64,000 nucleotides of DNA, taken from assembly GCA_002482525.1 (NCBI GenBank), contig DLGC01000004.1:1-64000 (forward strand), in the 5' to 3' direction. Position 1 is the stretch's first letter. Each line of letters begins with the position of its first letter. The position numbers and the translations under genes were made by a program. This document shows, piece after piece, positions 47,574 to 55,446 of this stretch. A model generated the notes under the pieces. That model ran no database searches. It saw only the letters and a program-made list of their open reading frames with translations, and was not told the DNA's origin. The stretch is from Propionibacteriaceae bacterium UBA7704 (GTDB taxonomy: Bacteria > Actinomycetota > Actinomycetes > Propionibacteriales > Propionibacteriaceae).

Positions 47574-49289
47574 CTAGGCCGTCGGTGACGCCGATGGTGA
47601 TGGGCTGGGGATCGGCTCGACCGCGATCCACAACGTGATCGCAGTGGTGCGCGACACCACCGTGCCCGGTGACGGGTTCTGCTTGAATACCAACCCCGGG
47701 GTTTCGGTGCTGGATTCCTGCTCCTTGAACGTCACCGTGAATCCGGCATCGTTGGCGACCTGCTCGGCTTGGGCCTGGTCGTAGCCTTTGAAGTTCGGCA
47801 CCGGTGACTTGCCGGTGGCGTAGTACACGGTGATATCGGTGTCCACCGGCACTGCCTGCCCTTCGGCGGGAGTGATGCTGGTCACCTCTTTGGCCTTGGC
47901 TGAGACGTCCTCATTGGGATCGGCCAACTTGTGCACATTGGTGAAGCCGAGGTCGCTGAGCTGCTGCATCACCAAGTCGACCTTCTGACCCTTCAATCCG
48001 AACGGGATCGTCGCTTTGGTCGGCCCGGTGTTGACCTGGATGGTCACCGTGGTGTTGATCGGCACCTGGGCACCGGACTGCGGGTTCTGATCGGTCACCT
48101 GATTGCGCGTGCCATCGTCCGGCCCGGCGACGGAGACCACATTCACTTGGAGTTGGCTGTCGGTCAGGATCTGGGTGGCCTCGGCCGGACTGCGGTACAG
48201 CACCGAGGGGACGGCGACCATGTCAGAGCCACTATTCGCCCGCACCACGAAGAAGATGCCGGTACCGATGGCAACCACGGCCAGGGCGACCAGGAAGGCG
48301 ATCAGACCGATGCGTCGCTTGGGCTCGGGCACCTCCTCCGGCGGCAGCGCCGGCAGCGGGCTGGCTGTCGTCATGACGGCAGTGGCATCGGTGGACGCCG
48401 GCATGGCGGCCGCTACCGGAACCGGTCGGGCGAGCACCTCTTGGCCGGCCAGCAGCCGTCCGATGTCGGCGCTCATCGCCGAAGCCGTTTGGTAGCGATC
48501 GGCCGGGTCCTTGGCCAACGCCTTGAGCACGATGTTGTCCATGTCCGGGGTGATCATGGCGTCCAGGTGACTGGGCGGCACCGGGTTTTCCCGCACATGC
48601 TGGTAAGCCACACTCACCGGCGAATCGCCCTGGAACGGCGGACGCCCAGTCAGCAGTTCGTAGAGCAGACAGCCGGCGGAGTAGATGTCGCTGCGGGCGT
48701 CCACGGTTTCACCGCGGGCCTGTTCGGGAGACAGATATTGGGCGGTTCCGATCACCGCAGCGGTCTGCGTCATGGTGGCTGACGTGTCGGCCACTGCGCG
48801 CGCGATCCCGAAGTCCATGACCTTGATCTCGCCCTCGGGGGTGAGCATCACATTGGCCGGCTTGATGTCGCGATGCACGATGCCGGCCTTGTGGCTGTAG
48901 GCCAGCGCATCCAGGACGCCCTTGGCGAAGGCCAACGCCTTGGTGGGCTGAATCTGACGACCGGTACGCAGCAGGTCGCGCAGGGTGTGGCCCTCGACCA
49001 GCTCCATGACGATGTAGGGCACCTTCACACCGGTGGCCGGGTCGGCCGCGTCGCCGGTGTCGTAGACGGCCACGATGTTGGGATGGTTCAGCGCACCTGC
49101 CGACTTGGCCTCGCGGCGGAAGCGTTCCTGGAAGGTGGGGTCGGACGCCAAGTCGACGCGAAGCTGCTTGATCGCCACTTCACGACTCAGCAGCAGGTCC
49201 TTGGCTCGCCGGACTTCTGCCATGCCACCACGTCCAAGCGTCGCTCCCAGTTGGTAGCGTCCGCTGAGGATCCTTGGCTCATCGGTCAT
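47574..49289 (-). CDS. pknB: PASTA-domain Ser/Thr protein kinase PknB
   Basis: 571 aa. Kinase domain 1-280: GRGGMAEV loop (19-26), Lys41, HRD 139-141, DFG 159-161, and an activation loop TSATMTQTAAVIGTAQYLSPEQ-type segment with the autophosphorylated Thr pair in TMTQT. A membrane helix lies at about 335-357. Three extracellular PASTA repeats follow (MVAVPSVLYRSPAEAT; TIPFGLKGQKVDLVMQQL; SPVPNFKGYDQAQAEQV), which bind muropeptides and lipid II. A Ser/Pro tail ends the protein. It controls growth and cell-wall synthesis. It is last in the minus-strand operon fhaA-fhaB-PP2C-rodA-pbpA-pknB; pknA, found between pknB and pbpA in mycobacteria, is absent. Confidence 0.96.
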   Translation of the reverse strand: MTDEPRILSGRYQLGATLGRGGMAEVRRAKDLLLSREVAIKQLRVDLASDPTFQERFRREAKSAGALNHPNIVAVYDTGDAADPATGVKVPYIVMELVEGHTLRDLLRTGRQIQPTKALAFAKGVLDALAYSHKAGIVHRDIKPANVMLTPEGEIKVMDFGIARAVADTSATMTQTAAVIGTAQYLSPEQARGETVDARSDIYSAGCLLYELLTGRPPFQGDSPVSVAYQHVRENPVPPSHLDAMITPDMDNIVLKALAKDPADRYQTASAMSADIGRLLAGQEVLARPVPVAAAMPASTDATAVMTTASPLPALPPEEVPEPKRRIGLIAFLVALAVVAIGTGIFFVVRANSGSDMVAVPSVLYRSPAEATQILTDSQLQVNVVSVAGPDDGTRNQVTDQNPQSGAQVPINTTVTIQVNTGPTKATIPFGLKGQKVDLVMQQLSDLGFTNVHKLADPNEDVSAKAKEVTSITPAEGQAVPVDTDITVYYATGKSPVPNFKGYDQAQAEQVANDAGFTVTFKEQESSTETPGLVFKQNPSPGTVVSRTTAITLWIAVEPIPSPSPSASPTA

Positions 49290-49383
49290 CGCCTAATTCC
49301 TTTCCGCCCCGCGGTGCCGTGGGGTGATTCAGCGGCGCAACGGCTCCATTGTTGCCGATTGTGGGGCACTTTCGCTCCTTGCT

Positions 49384-50802
49384 TCATCGAAGTGCCTCGA
49401 TCACAGATTTCGCGATCGGGGCCGAGATCCGTCCGCCTGCGATTTCGGAGGCCGAGATCTCGGCATCCTCGACGAAGACGCAGACGGCAATGTGGGGGTC
49501 ATCAGCCCAGGCTGTGAACCAGGCGTAGGGGTTGCGTTTGTAGTCGGAGTTCGCGGTGCCGGTCTTGCCGCCGACGGTGACGCCGGAGATCTTGGCCCGA
49601 TAGCCGGTACCGCTCTGCACTACCTTGACCATCATTTTGCGCAGCTCGGCGGCGGTGCTGTTGCTGATCGCCTTGCTCCACTGTTTGGGCGTGGCCTGGC
49701 TGGTGACGCGCAGGTCGGCATCCAATACCTGGTCGACGATGTAGGGCTGCATGATCACGCCGTCGTTGGCGACGGCCGCCGAGACCAGCGCCATCTGCAG
49801 CGGAGTGGCGGCCACCTCGTACTCGCCGATGGCGGTCATGGCGGTCTGTGCTGCGTCCAGGTCATCGGGGTAGACACTGGCCACCGACCCGATGTCGGCC
49901 AAGAACTTGGTGCCGAAACCGAACTTCTCGGCTTGAGTCCGCAGTGCGTCTTGGCCGAGATCCACGCCGAGCCGGGCGTAGGCGGGATTGCAGGAGACCA
50001 TCAACGCCTGGGTGAGCGTGATCTCCTTGCCGCCGCAGTTCTCCGAGATGGACTTGGTCGACCCGGGTAGCCGGTAGGAGGTGGCGTTCACCGGGGAGTC
50101 TGCGCTCATGCCTGCTTCCAGGGCGGCAGCACTGGTGACCAGCTTGAAGGTCGAGCCCGGCGGATAGATCTCTCGGGTGGCTCGATTCGACAACGGCTTG
50201 GTCGAGTCGGTGTTGAGCTTCTTCCACGCCTTCTGTGAGGCCTGCAGATCGTGGGTGGCGAGGTCATCGGGGTTGTAACTCGGTGAGGTCACCAGGGCTT
50301 TGATGGCGCCGGTCGTGTAGTCGATGGCCACCACCGCACCTTTGCGCCCGGCCAGGCCCTTCCAGGCCGCCTTCTGGGCTTTGGCGCTGAGGGTGGTCTC
50401 CACGGTGCCACCCTTGGTGCTGGCCCCGGAGGCCAATTCGATCAGGCGCGACAGGAACTGCGAACTGTCCTGGCCGGCCAATTCCGCGGAGAAGGACGAT
50501 TCCAGCGCCGAAGCGCCATAGAGATAGGAGTAGTAGCCGGTGACCGGCGCATACAGTTCGCCGGCGGGATAGGAGCGCTGGTAGCGGTACTGGTCATCGA
50601 CCGGCGTGGACTTCGCGATCGGTGTGTTGCCGACCATGATCGGCCCCCGGTCCTGACCGAAGCGGGCATCGGTGACTCGACGGTTCTCCGGACGGTCATT
50701 GAAGTACGGGGCCTGCGCCAGATAGGCGATGCTCAGATTGATCATGAGCGCCAGCGTCATCAGCATCGACACCAGCGCCACAGCGCGGATCGGCCGGTTC
50801 AT
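49384..50802 (-). CDS. pbpA: Penicillin-binding protein A (class B transpeptidase)
   Basis: 472 aa. One N-terminal membrane anchor (~8-30). The transpeptidase domain has the active-site PGSTFKL (SxxK), SCN (MVSCNPAYARLG) and GGKTGTA. The length is that of actinobacterial PbpA, shorter than FtsI. It cross-links peptidoglycan beside the SEDS protein RodA; the start overlaps the rodA stop by 4 nt (ATGA), as expected for a SEDS-PBP pair. In mycobacteria PbpA is a PknB substrate. 94 nt separate it from pknB. Confidence 0.95.
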   Translation of the reverse strand: MNRPIRAVALVSMLMTLALMINLSIAYLAQAPYFNDRPENRRVTDARFGQDRGPIMVGNTPIAKSTPVDDQYRYQRSYPAGELYAPVTGYYSYLYGASALESSFSAELAGQDSSQFLSRLIELASGASTKGGTVETTLSAKAQKAAWKGLAGRKGAVVAIDYTTGAIKALVTSPSYNPDDLATHDLQASQKAWKKLNTDSTKPLSNRATREIYPPGSTFKLVTSAAALEAGMSADSPVNATSYRLPGSTKSISENCGGKEITLTQALMVSCNPAYARLGVDLGQDALRTQAEKFGFGTKFLADIGSVASVYPDDLDAAQTAMTAIGEYEVAATPLQMALVSAAVANDGVIMQPYIVDQVLDADLRVTSQATPKQWSKAISNSTAAELRKMMVKVVQSGTGYRAKISGVTVGGKTGTANSDYKRNPYAWFTAWADDPHIAVCVFVEDAEISASEIAGGRISAPIAKSVIEALR

Positions 50803-52382
50803 TCGGGATCCTCCGGCCGTTCGATGATGTCGGTGATCGATTCATCGTGGGGGATCTGAGTCGTCGTCGCCGGAGCATCGTCGGTATCGACCGATGGCAC
50901 CATGGCGGTTTCCTCCTCAGCTGTGGATGCAGCGTCGGCGTGCACCAGCGGAGCGTCCGCATCGGGAGTCGACACCTGTGGCGCCGCTGGTGCCGGTGCT
51001 GCACTTGCCAGTGAACCAACCTCGATCAACTCGGTGGTGTCACCTTCCAGCGAGGCGACCGGCATGGTGGCGATATTCACTGCCGGGCGGCGTACCTGGT
51101 GAGTGATCACCAGCAGCAGGGCCACCATGATCCAGTTGGCCACCAGCGAGGAGCCGCCTTGCGACATGAACGGTGTGGTCAATCCGGTCAGCGGCAGCAG
51201 CCGGGTGACGCCGCCGAGAATGGCGAAGACCTGGACGGCGAAGACGAAGGACAGCCCGGTGGCCAGCAGCTTGCCGAAGGGGTCGCGGGCGCCCAAGGCG
51301 GCCCGGAATCCGCGGGCCACGATGAGCCCGTAGATCAGGATGATTGCCAACAGGCCGGTGACGCCGAGTTCCTCACCCAAGGCGGCACCGATGAAGTCGG
51401 TCTTGGCCAGCGGGGTCAGGTTCGGTCGACCCAGCCCCCAGCCGGTACCGAAGATGCCGCCCCAGGCGATTCCGAATTGTGCCTGGATCACCTGATAGTT
51501 GCGGTCGTAGTCGGAGAACGGGTCCAACCAGGCCGAGACGCGGGTCTGCACATGGCCGAAGGCGAAGTAGGCGCCCACGGCCCCGATCAGGAACAGGCCG
51601 GTTCCCAGGATCGCCCAACTGGGCCGTTCGGTGGCGACGTAGAGCATCACCACGAACAGGCCGAAGAACAGCAGCGAGGTGCCCAGATCCTTCTGGAAGA
51701 TCAGGACGGCCAGGCTGGCCAGCCACATCACCACGATTGGGCCCAAGTCGCGAGGGCGGGGCAGATCGATGCCCAGGACGCGTCCGCTGGCCTTCTTCAA
51801 CACCTCGCGCTTCTCCACCAGATAGGACGCGAAGGCGACGGTCAGGACGAGCTTGGCGACCTCGGCGGGCTGGAAGCTGTACGGGCCGACGTGGATCCAG
51901 ATCTGGGCGCCGTTCTTGTCCAGGCCGAGGCCGGGCACCATCGGCAGCAGCAGCAGGGTTATGCCGGCGAGGAACAGCAGATAGGGGTAGCGCTGCAGGA
52001 CGCGATAGTCGCGCAGCAGCACGATCACCGTGATACAGACCGCTGCCGCGACGAACAGCCATACGAGCTGCAACTCCGCACTATGTGGCGCTTTGGTGTC
52101 GCTGAGGTCGAGGCGGTGGATCATGGCCAGGCCCATGCCGTTGAGCAGCATGACCATCGGCAGAATCAACGGGTCGGCGTAGGGAAGCCGCCAGCGGATG
52201 ACCAGATGCACGGTGATCGCCACGCCGCCCAGGGCCGCCAGAGCCCACGGCCACTGCGGCGGCAGCTCGTGATAGCGGTCCAGATGGGTCAGGACGTATC
52301 CGGCCATGGCCAAGGCGATGGCGAAGGCCAACATGAAGGCTTCGACACCGCGTCGTTTGCGATAACCGACTATCGGTTCCAT
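50799..52382 (-). CDS. rodA: SEDS peptidoglycan glycosyltransferase RodA
   Basis: 527 aa, about ten membrane helices. SEDS signatures: FQPAEVAKLVLTVAFASYLVEKR, FLLLGAVGAYFAFGHVQTRV-like region with WLDPF, AQFGIAWGGIFGTGWGLGRP and TGLTTPFMSQGGSSLVANW. It polymerises lipid II into glycan strands together with the adjoining class B PBP. The C-terminal ~85 residues are a cytosolic, Ala/Asp/Thr-rich tail, possibly a kinase or FHA target. The start ATG shares a base with the PP2C stop (TGATG). Confidence 0.95.
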   Translation of the reverse strand: MEPIVGYRKRRGVEAFMLAFAIALAMAGYVLTHLDRYHELPPQWPWALAALGGVAITVHLVIRWRLPYADPLILPMVMLLNGMGLAMIHRLDLSDTKAPHSAELQLVWLFVAAAVCITVIVLLRDYRVLQRYPYLLFLAGITLLLLPMVPGLGLDKNGAQIWIHVGPYSFQPAEVAKLVLTVAFASYLVEKREVLKKASGRVLGIDLPRPRDLGPIVVMWLASLAVLIFQKDLGTSLLFFGLFVVMLYVATERPSWAILGTGLFLIGAVGAYFAFGHVQTRVSAWLDPFSDYDRNYQVIQAQFGIAWGGIFGTGWGLGRPNLTPLAKTDFIGAALGEELGVTGLLAIILIYGLIVARGFRAALGARDPFGKLLATGLSFVFAVQVFAILGGVTRLLPLTGLTTPFMSQGGSSLVANWIMVALLLVITHQVRRPAVNIATMPVASLEGDTTELIEVGSLASAAPAPAAPQVSTPDADAPLVHADAASTAEEETAMVPSVDTDDAPATTTQIPHDESITDIIERPEDPE

Positions 52383-53722
52383 CAGCAGTCCACGGACGCC
52401 GTCGGGGTTGCCGTCGGTGACGGGTCGGCAGAGACTTCAGCGGAGGCCGTACTGGTCGGACCCGTCGGTGAGATCGAAGGCGAAGGCGAGGGCGAGGCCG
52501 TTGCGCTGTTGCGTATCTGGACGCATTCGGCTGCCTTTTCCTGCAGCATCACCAGGGTTGCGCGGGCACCGTCCAGGGATGACGCCGGGATGGTCTGCTG
52601 GACCTGCTCCTGGTAGTAGATAGGCAGGTCGGAGATCAGCGTTGCGTCCGGTTGCACCAGGTGGGACAGCGGCAGGCCGAAGGTCGGTTCGGGGATGCCC
52701 TGGTAGATGCCCAGGTATTGGTCGTGAGGTCCGACGTAGTACTGCTCCTGGGTGTAGGAGTACCACAGGAATCCGCTGCCACCGATGACGAGTATTGGCA
52801 CCAGGACCGCAGCCAGGATCTTCAGCCAGGCGAAGCCGTGACGTTTGGTGGTCGGCGAATAGCGAGCCACCTCGCCCTCGACGGGTGCGGCTTGGATGGT
52901 AGGAACCTGATCGGCCACCTTCTGCACCAGGGTGGATTCGGCGTTGAAGTTCGCCACGTCGATGAGTTCGGCTGCTCCCAGGATCTGGGGTTCACCCTCG
53001 GCTTCGCCGTCGACGACGTCGGCGATGATGATGGTGATGTTGTCCAGGCCGCCTTCAAGGTGCGCCACCCGAATCATGGCGTCCATGACGTCTTGGCGCT
53101 CGCCGGAGATGCGGGCTGCAATCACATCGTCAGTGACCAGGCCGCACAGGCCGTCGGAGCACAGCAGCAGCCGATCGCCGACCTGCACGTCCAGCAGCGC
53201 TACGTCCGGGGTGTGCTGGGGTTGGCCGTTGATGACTTTGAGGATCAAGGAGCGGTGCGGATGCTCCAGGGCCTCGGCCTCGGTGATCTTGCCCTCGTCA
53301 ATCAAACTCTGCACCCAGGAGTGGTCGCGCGAGAGCCGGGTGAGCTCGCGGTCGCGGTACCGATAGGCGCGGGAGTCGCCGATGTTGGCCAGCGCCAACT
53401 GCTCGCCGTCGAACATGAGCACACAGGCGGTCGAACCCATGCCATCCAGGGACGGATCGGTGTCGACCAACTCGTTGATCAGATCGGAGGCGTCACTGAT
53501 TGCGGTGGTCATCGCCGACAGCATGTCCTCGCCGCCGGGATGTTCGCTGTCGGCCTTGGCGAGCTGGTCCACTGCGATCGCCGAGGCGAGATCGCCGGCG
53601 GCCGCGCCACCCATGCCGTCGGCAACGGCCAACATGGTGGGGGACACATACGCCGAGTCCTGATTGTTCTTGCGAACCAGACCGATCTCGGAATGGGCGA
53701 GGTATCGCAGCGCCAAGGTCAT
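52382..53722 (-). CDS. pstP: PP2C-type Ser/Thr protein phosphatase (PstP)
   Basis: 446 aa. The PPM catalytic domain has all metal-binding motifs: AVADGMGGAAAGD, ANIGDSRAYRYRD, LLLCSDGLCGLV and GGLDNITIIIADV. A membrane helix follows near residues 300-322 (LKILAAVLVPILVIGG) and then an extracellular domain ending in a Ser/Pro/Thr tail. It reverses PknB phosphorylation. It abuts fhaB (no gap) and overlaps rodA by one base. It is also the only phosphatase in the window that could serve the kinase at 30.9 kb. Confidence 0.95.
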   Translation of the reverse strand: MTLALRYLAHSEIGLVRKNNQDSAYVSPTMLAVADGMGGAAAGDLASAIAVDQLAKADSEHPGGEDMLSAMTTAISDASDLINELVDTDPSLDGMGSTACVLMFDGEQLALANIGDSRAYRYRDRELTRLSRDHSWVQSLIDEGKITEAEALEHPHRSLILKVINGQPQHTPDVALLDVQVGDRLLLCSDGLCGLVTDDVIAARISGERQDVMDAMIRVAHLEGGLDNITIIIADVVDGEAEGEPQILGAAELIDVANFNAESTLVQKVADQVPTIQAAPVEGEVARYSPTTKRHGFAWLKILAAVLVPILVIGGSGFLWYSYTQEQYYVGPHDQYLGIYQGIPEPTFGLPLSHLVQPDATLISDLPIYYQEQVQQTIPASSLDGARATLVMLQEKAAECVQIRNSATASPSPSPSISPTGPTSTASAEVSADPSPTATPTASVDC

Positions 53723-54208
53723 CTATTTCTCCACACTCATCAGGGTGCGTCCGATGCGGAGGGTGTCACCGAGCCCGAAGGCGGTCGCTGCGGTGAGTCG
53801 ATGTTCGTTCACGAAGGTGCCGTTGGTGGAACCGAGATCCTCTACCTGGTAGCCGGCGGTGGTCAGCACCAGCCGGGCATGGTGGGTTGAGACGTAGTCG
53901 TCGTCGAGGATCAACTGGCAGTCGGTGCCTCGGCCGATCAGGACGCCACCGGCCAGAGGAATCACCATGCCGGCTTGGCGGCCGTGGGTCACCTTCAACT
54001 TGGTCGGTAGTTGCTTGGCCACCTTGCGGGACAGGCGCTCCTGCTGTCCGGGCGGTGCTCCGGCGTCCAGAGTGGCTTGAGCGAGTTCGACGGCGGGCAC
54101 CTTGCGTCCGAAAAGGTCGGTTCGGATCACGTTCGCCACGAACGCGATGAACAGCCACAGCAGTGCCAGGAAGCCCAGCTTGAGGCCGAGGACGACCAGA
54201 TCGGACAT
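53723..54208 (-). CDS. fhaB: FHA-domain protein FhaB (FipA)
   Basis: 161 aa. N-terminal membrane helix (~5-28), then one FHA domain: VLIGRGTDCQLILDDDYVSTHHARL and VEDLGSTNGTFVNEHRL contain the phosphothreonine pocket. In mycobacteria FhaB/FipA links PknA/PknB signalling to FtsZ and FtsQ. It shares one base with fhaA (TGATG) and abuts the phosphatase gene. Confidence 0.94.
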   Translation of the reverse strand: MSDLVVLGLKLGFLALLWLFIAFVANVIRTDLFGRKVPAVELAQATLDAGAPPGQQERLSRKVAKQLPTKLKVTHGRQAGMVIPLAGGVLIGRGTDCQLILDDDYVSTHHARLVLTTAGYQVEDLGSTNGTFVNEHRLTAATAFGLGDTLRIGRTLMSVEK

Positions 54209-54921
54209 CAGCTATCGCCCACCGGGGAGAGGATCGTCAGGTGGGTGGAGCCGATGTCGATGCGGCTGCCCTGGGTGAGCATGGCCTGCCGGGTGCGCAC
54301 CCCGTCGACGGTGATGCCGTTGGTGGAGCCCAGGTCTTCCACGCTGACGCTGACACCGGTATCGGTCTGAACCACTTTGACTTGGGCATGGAGCCGGGAG
54401 ACGCCCGGATCGTTGATCCGTAGGTCGGCTTCGCTGCCGCGTCCGATGGTGAGCCCCGGCGGGGTGAGCGGGTGCCGTACACCATTCACTTCGATGACCA
54501 GGGTCGCCGGACGGCTGGACGGCTTGGCCGGTGCGGCTGCGTCGACTACTCCGGCGACGGCGTTGGAGTCGACGGTGAAACGCCCGATGGGAAGGGCGGC
54601 ATTCAGTTGGTAGTCGATGGTGATGGGGCCGTTGAAGATGTAGCCCTTCTCGGCGGCGTAAGTCATCAGCTGCTTGCCGATCTCGGCGTTGAGCGTCTGG
54701 CTGTAGGGCATGAGTCGGTCGTAGTCGTGCTGGGACAGCCCGATGGTGAAGGTATTAGGTACCAACGTACGGTCACGACTGAGCAAGGTGATCTCTGAAT
54801 CCAGCTCACGCTGAAGCCGTGCGGTGATCTCCACCGGCTGCACATCGCCCTTGAAAGCGCGCGCGAAAACATTGCCGACGACGTTCTCGAGTCCCTTCTC
54901 GACTTTGTCGAAGACTCCCAT
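54208..54921 (-). CDS. fhaA: FHA-domain protein FhaA with DUF3662 domain
   Basis: 237 aa from ATG 54921, where AGGAGGGG precedes MGVFDKVEKGLENVVGNVFARAFKG. Residues 1-120 are the DUF3662 (FhaA N-terminal) domain; a short linker and a C-terminal FHA domain follow (TIGRGSEADLRINDPGVSRLHAQV, VEDLGSTNGITVDG). Mycobacterial FhaA has ~520 aa with a long Gly/Gln-rich linker, which is missing here. It binds phosphorylated MviN/PknB to regulate peptidoglycan precursor flipping. First gene of the six-gene minus-strand operon; minus-strand TAGGCT at 54958-54953 is a possible -10. Confidence 0.93.
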   Translation of the reverse strand: MGVFDKVEKGLENVVGNVFARAFKGDVQPVEITARLQRELDSEITLLSRDRTLVPNTFTIGLSQHDYDRLMPYSQTLNAEIGKQLMTYAAEKGYIFNGPITIDYQLNAALPIGRFTVDSNAVAGVVDAAAPAKPSSRPATLVIEVNGVRHPLTPPGLTIGRGSEADLRINDPGVSRLHAQVKVVQTDTGVSVSVEDLGSTNGITVDGVRTRQAMLTQGSRIDIGSTHLTILSPVGDS

Positions 54922-55195
54922 GCGCCCCTCCTGCACCTGTGGCTGCGGCCCAAGCCTATCTATGGACCATCCATCCACCATATGTGCGCCACCCGCGCGC
55001 CTCCGGGTCTGAACCCGTGCCGGAGGTTTTCGCACTTGTGGTCGTCGCGTCAAACCCGCCCTGGGTGACCGCTTCTGTGACGAGTCGGTGCGTCGCTCCA
55101 AGAACGTGCGCTCGACCGAGCTGGGGACGCTGTCCGGTTTGGGGGCGGACGGGGGCGCTGTGGTAGCCTCTTTCGGCTGGCTCTACGGAGTTTGC

Positions 55196-55281
55196 GCGCG
55201 AGTGGCGGAATGGCAGACGCGCACGGTTCAGGTCCGTGTGTCCGAAAGGACGTGGAGGTTCAACTCCTCTCTCGCGCACCA
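55196..55281 (+). tRNA. tRNA-Leu (CAG anticodon)
   Basis: 86 nt including the encoded CCA. The acceptor stem GCGCGAG (55196-55202) pairs with CTCGCGC (55271-55277), followed by A and CCA. The anticodon stem CACGG/CCGTG frames the loop TTCAGGT with anticodon CAG at 55229-55231. The long variable arm (TGTCCGAAAGGACG region) and T-loop GTTCAACTC identify a class II leucine tRNA. TAGCCT at 55164-55169 is a likely -10. The same tRNA follows fhaA in mycobacteria. Confidence 0.95.
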
Positions 55282-55284
55282 CAT

Positions 55285-55331
55285 CAGAAGGCCTCGTGGC
55301 TGGGGATGACCCCCGGTTACGAGGCCTTCTG
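55285..55331 (+). terminator. Long hairpin after tRNA-Leu
   Basis: Perfect 13-bp arms CAGAAGGCCTCGT (55285-55297) and ACGAGGCCTTCTG (55319-55331); the 21-nt loop itself contains GGGG/CCCC that can pair. It begins 3 nt after the CCA end. No T-run, as is common for high-GC terminators. Confidence 0.75.
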
Positions 55332-55446
55332 GCGTAGCCCGCAGCGCTTCGTCGAGGGTCATACCGAAAGCGGGGGAGGTCGCAGCGAGAGCTCAGGTGA
55401 GTGATCGCGCGGGGGATTGGCTTTGGCCAGGGCAGCGTGGCTGGGG

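Noticed and set aside
51099..52616. 505-codon plus-strand frame opposite rodA
   Set aside because: Gln/Asp/His-rich antisense shadow; rodA and the phosphatase are fully supported on the other strand.
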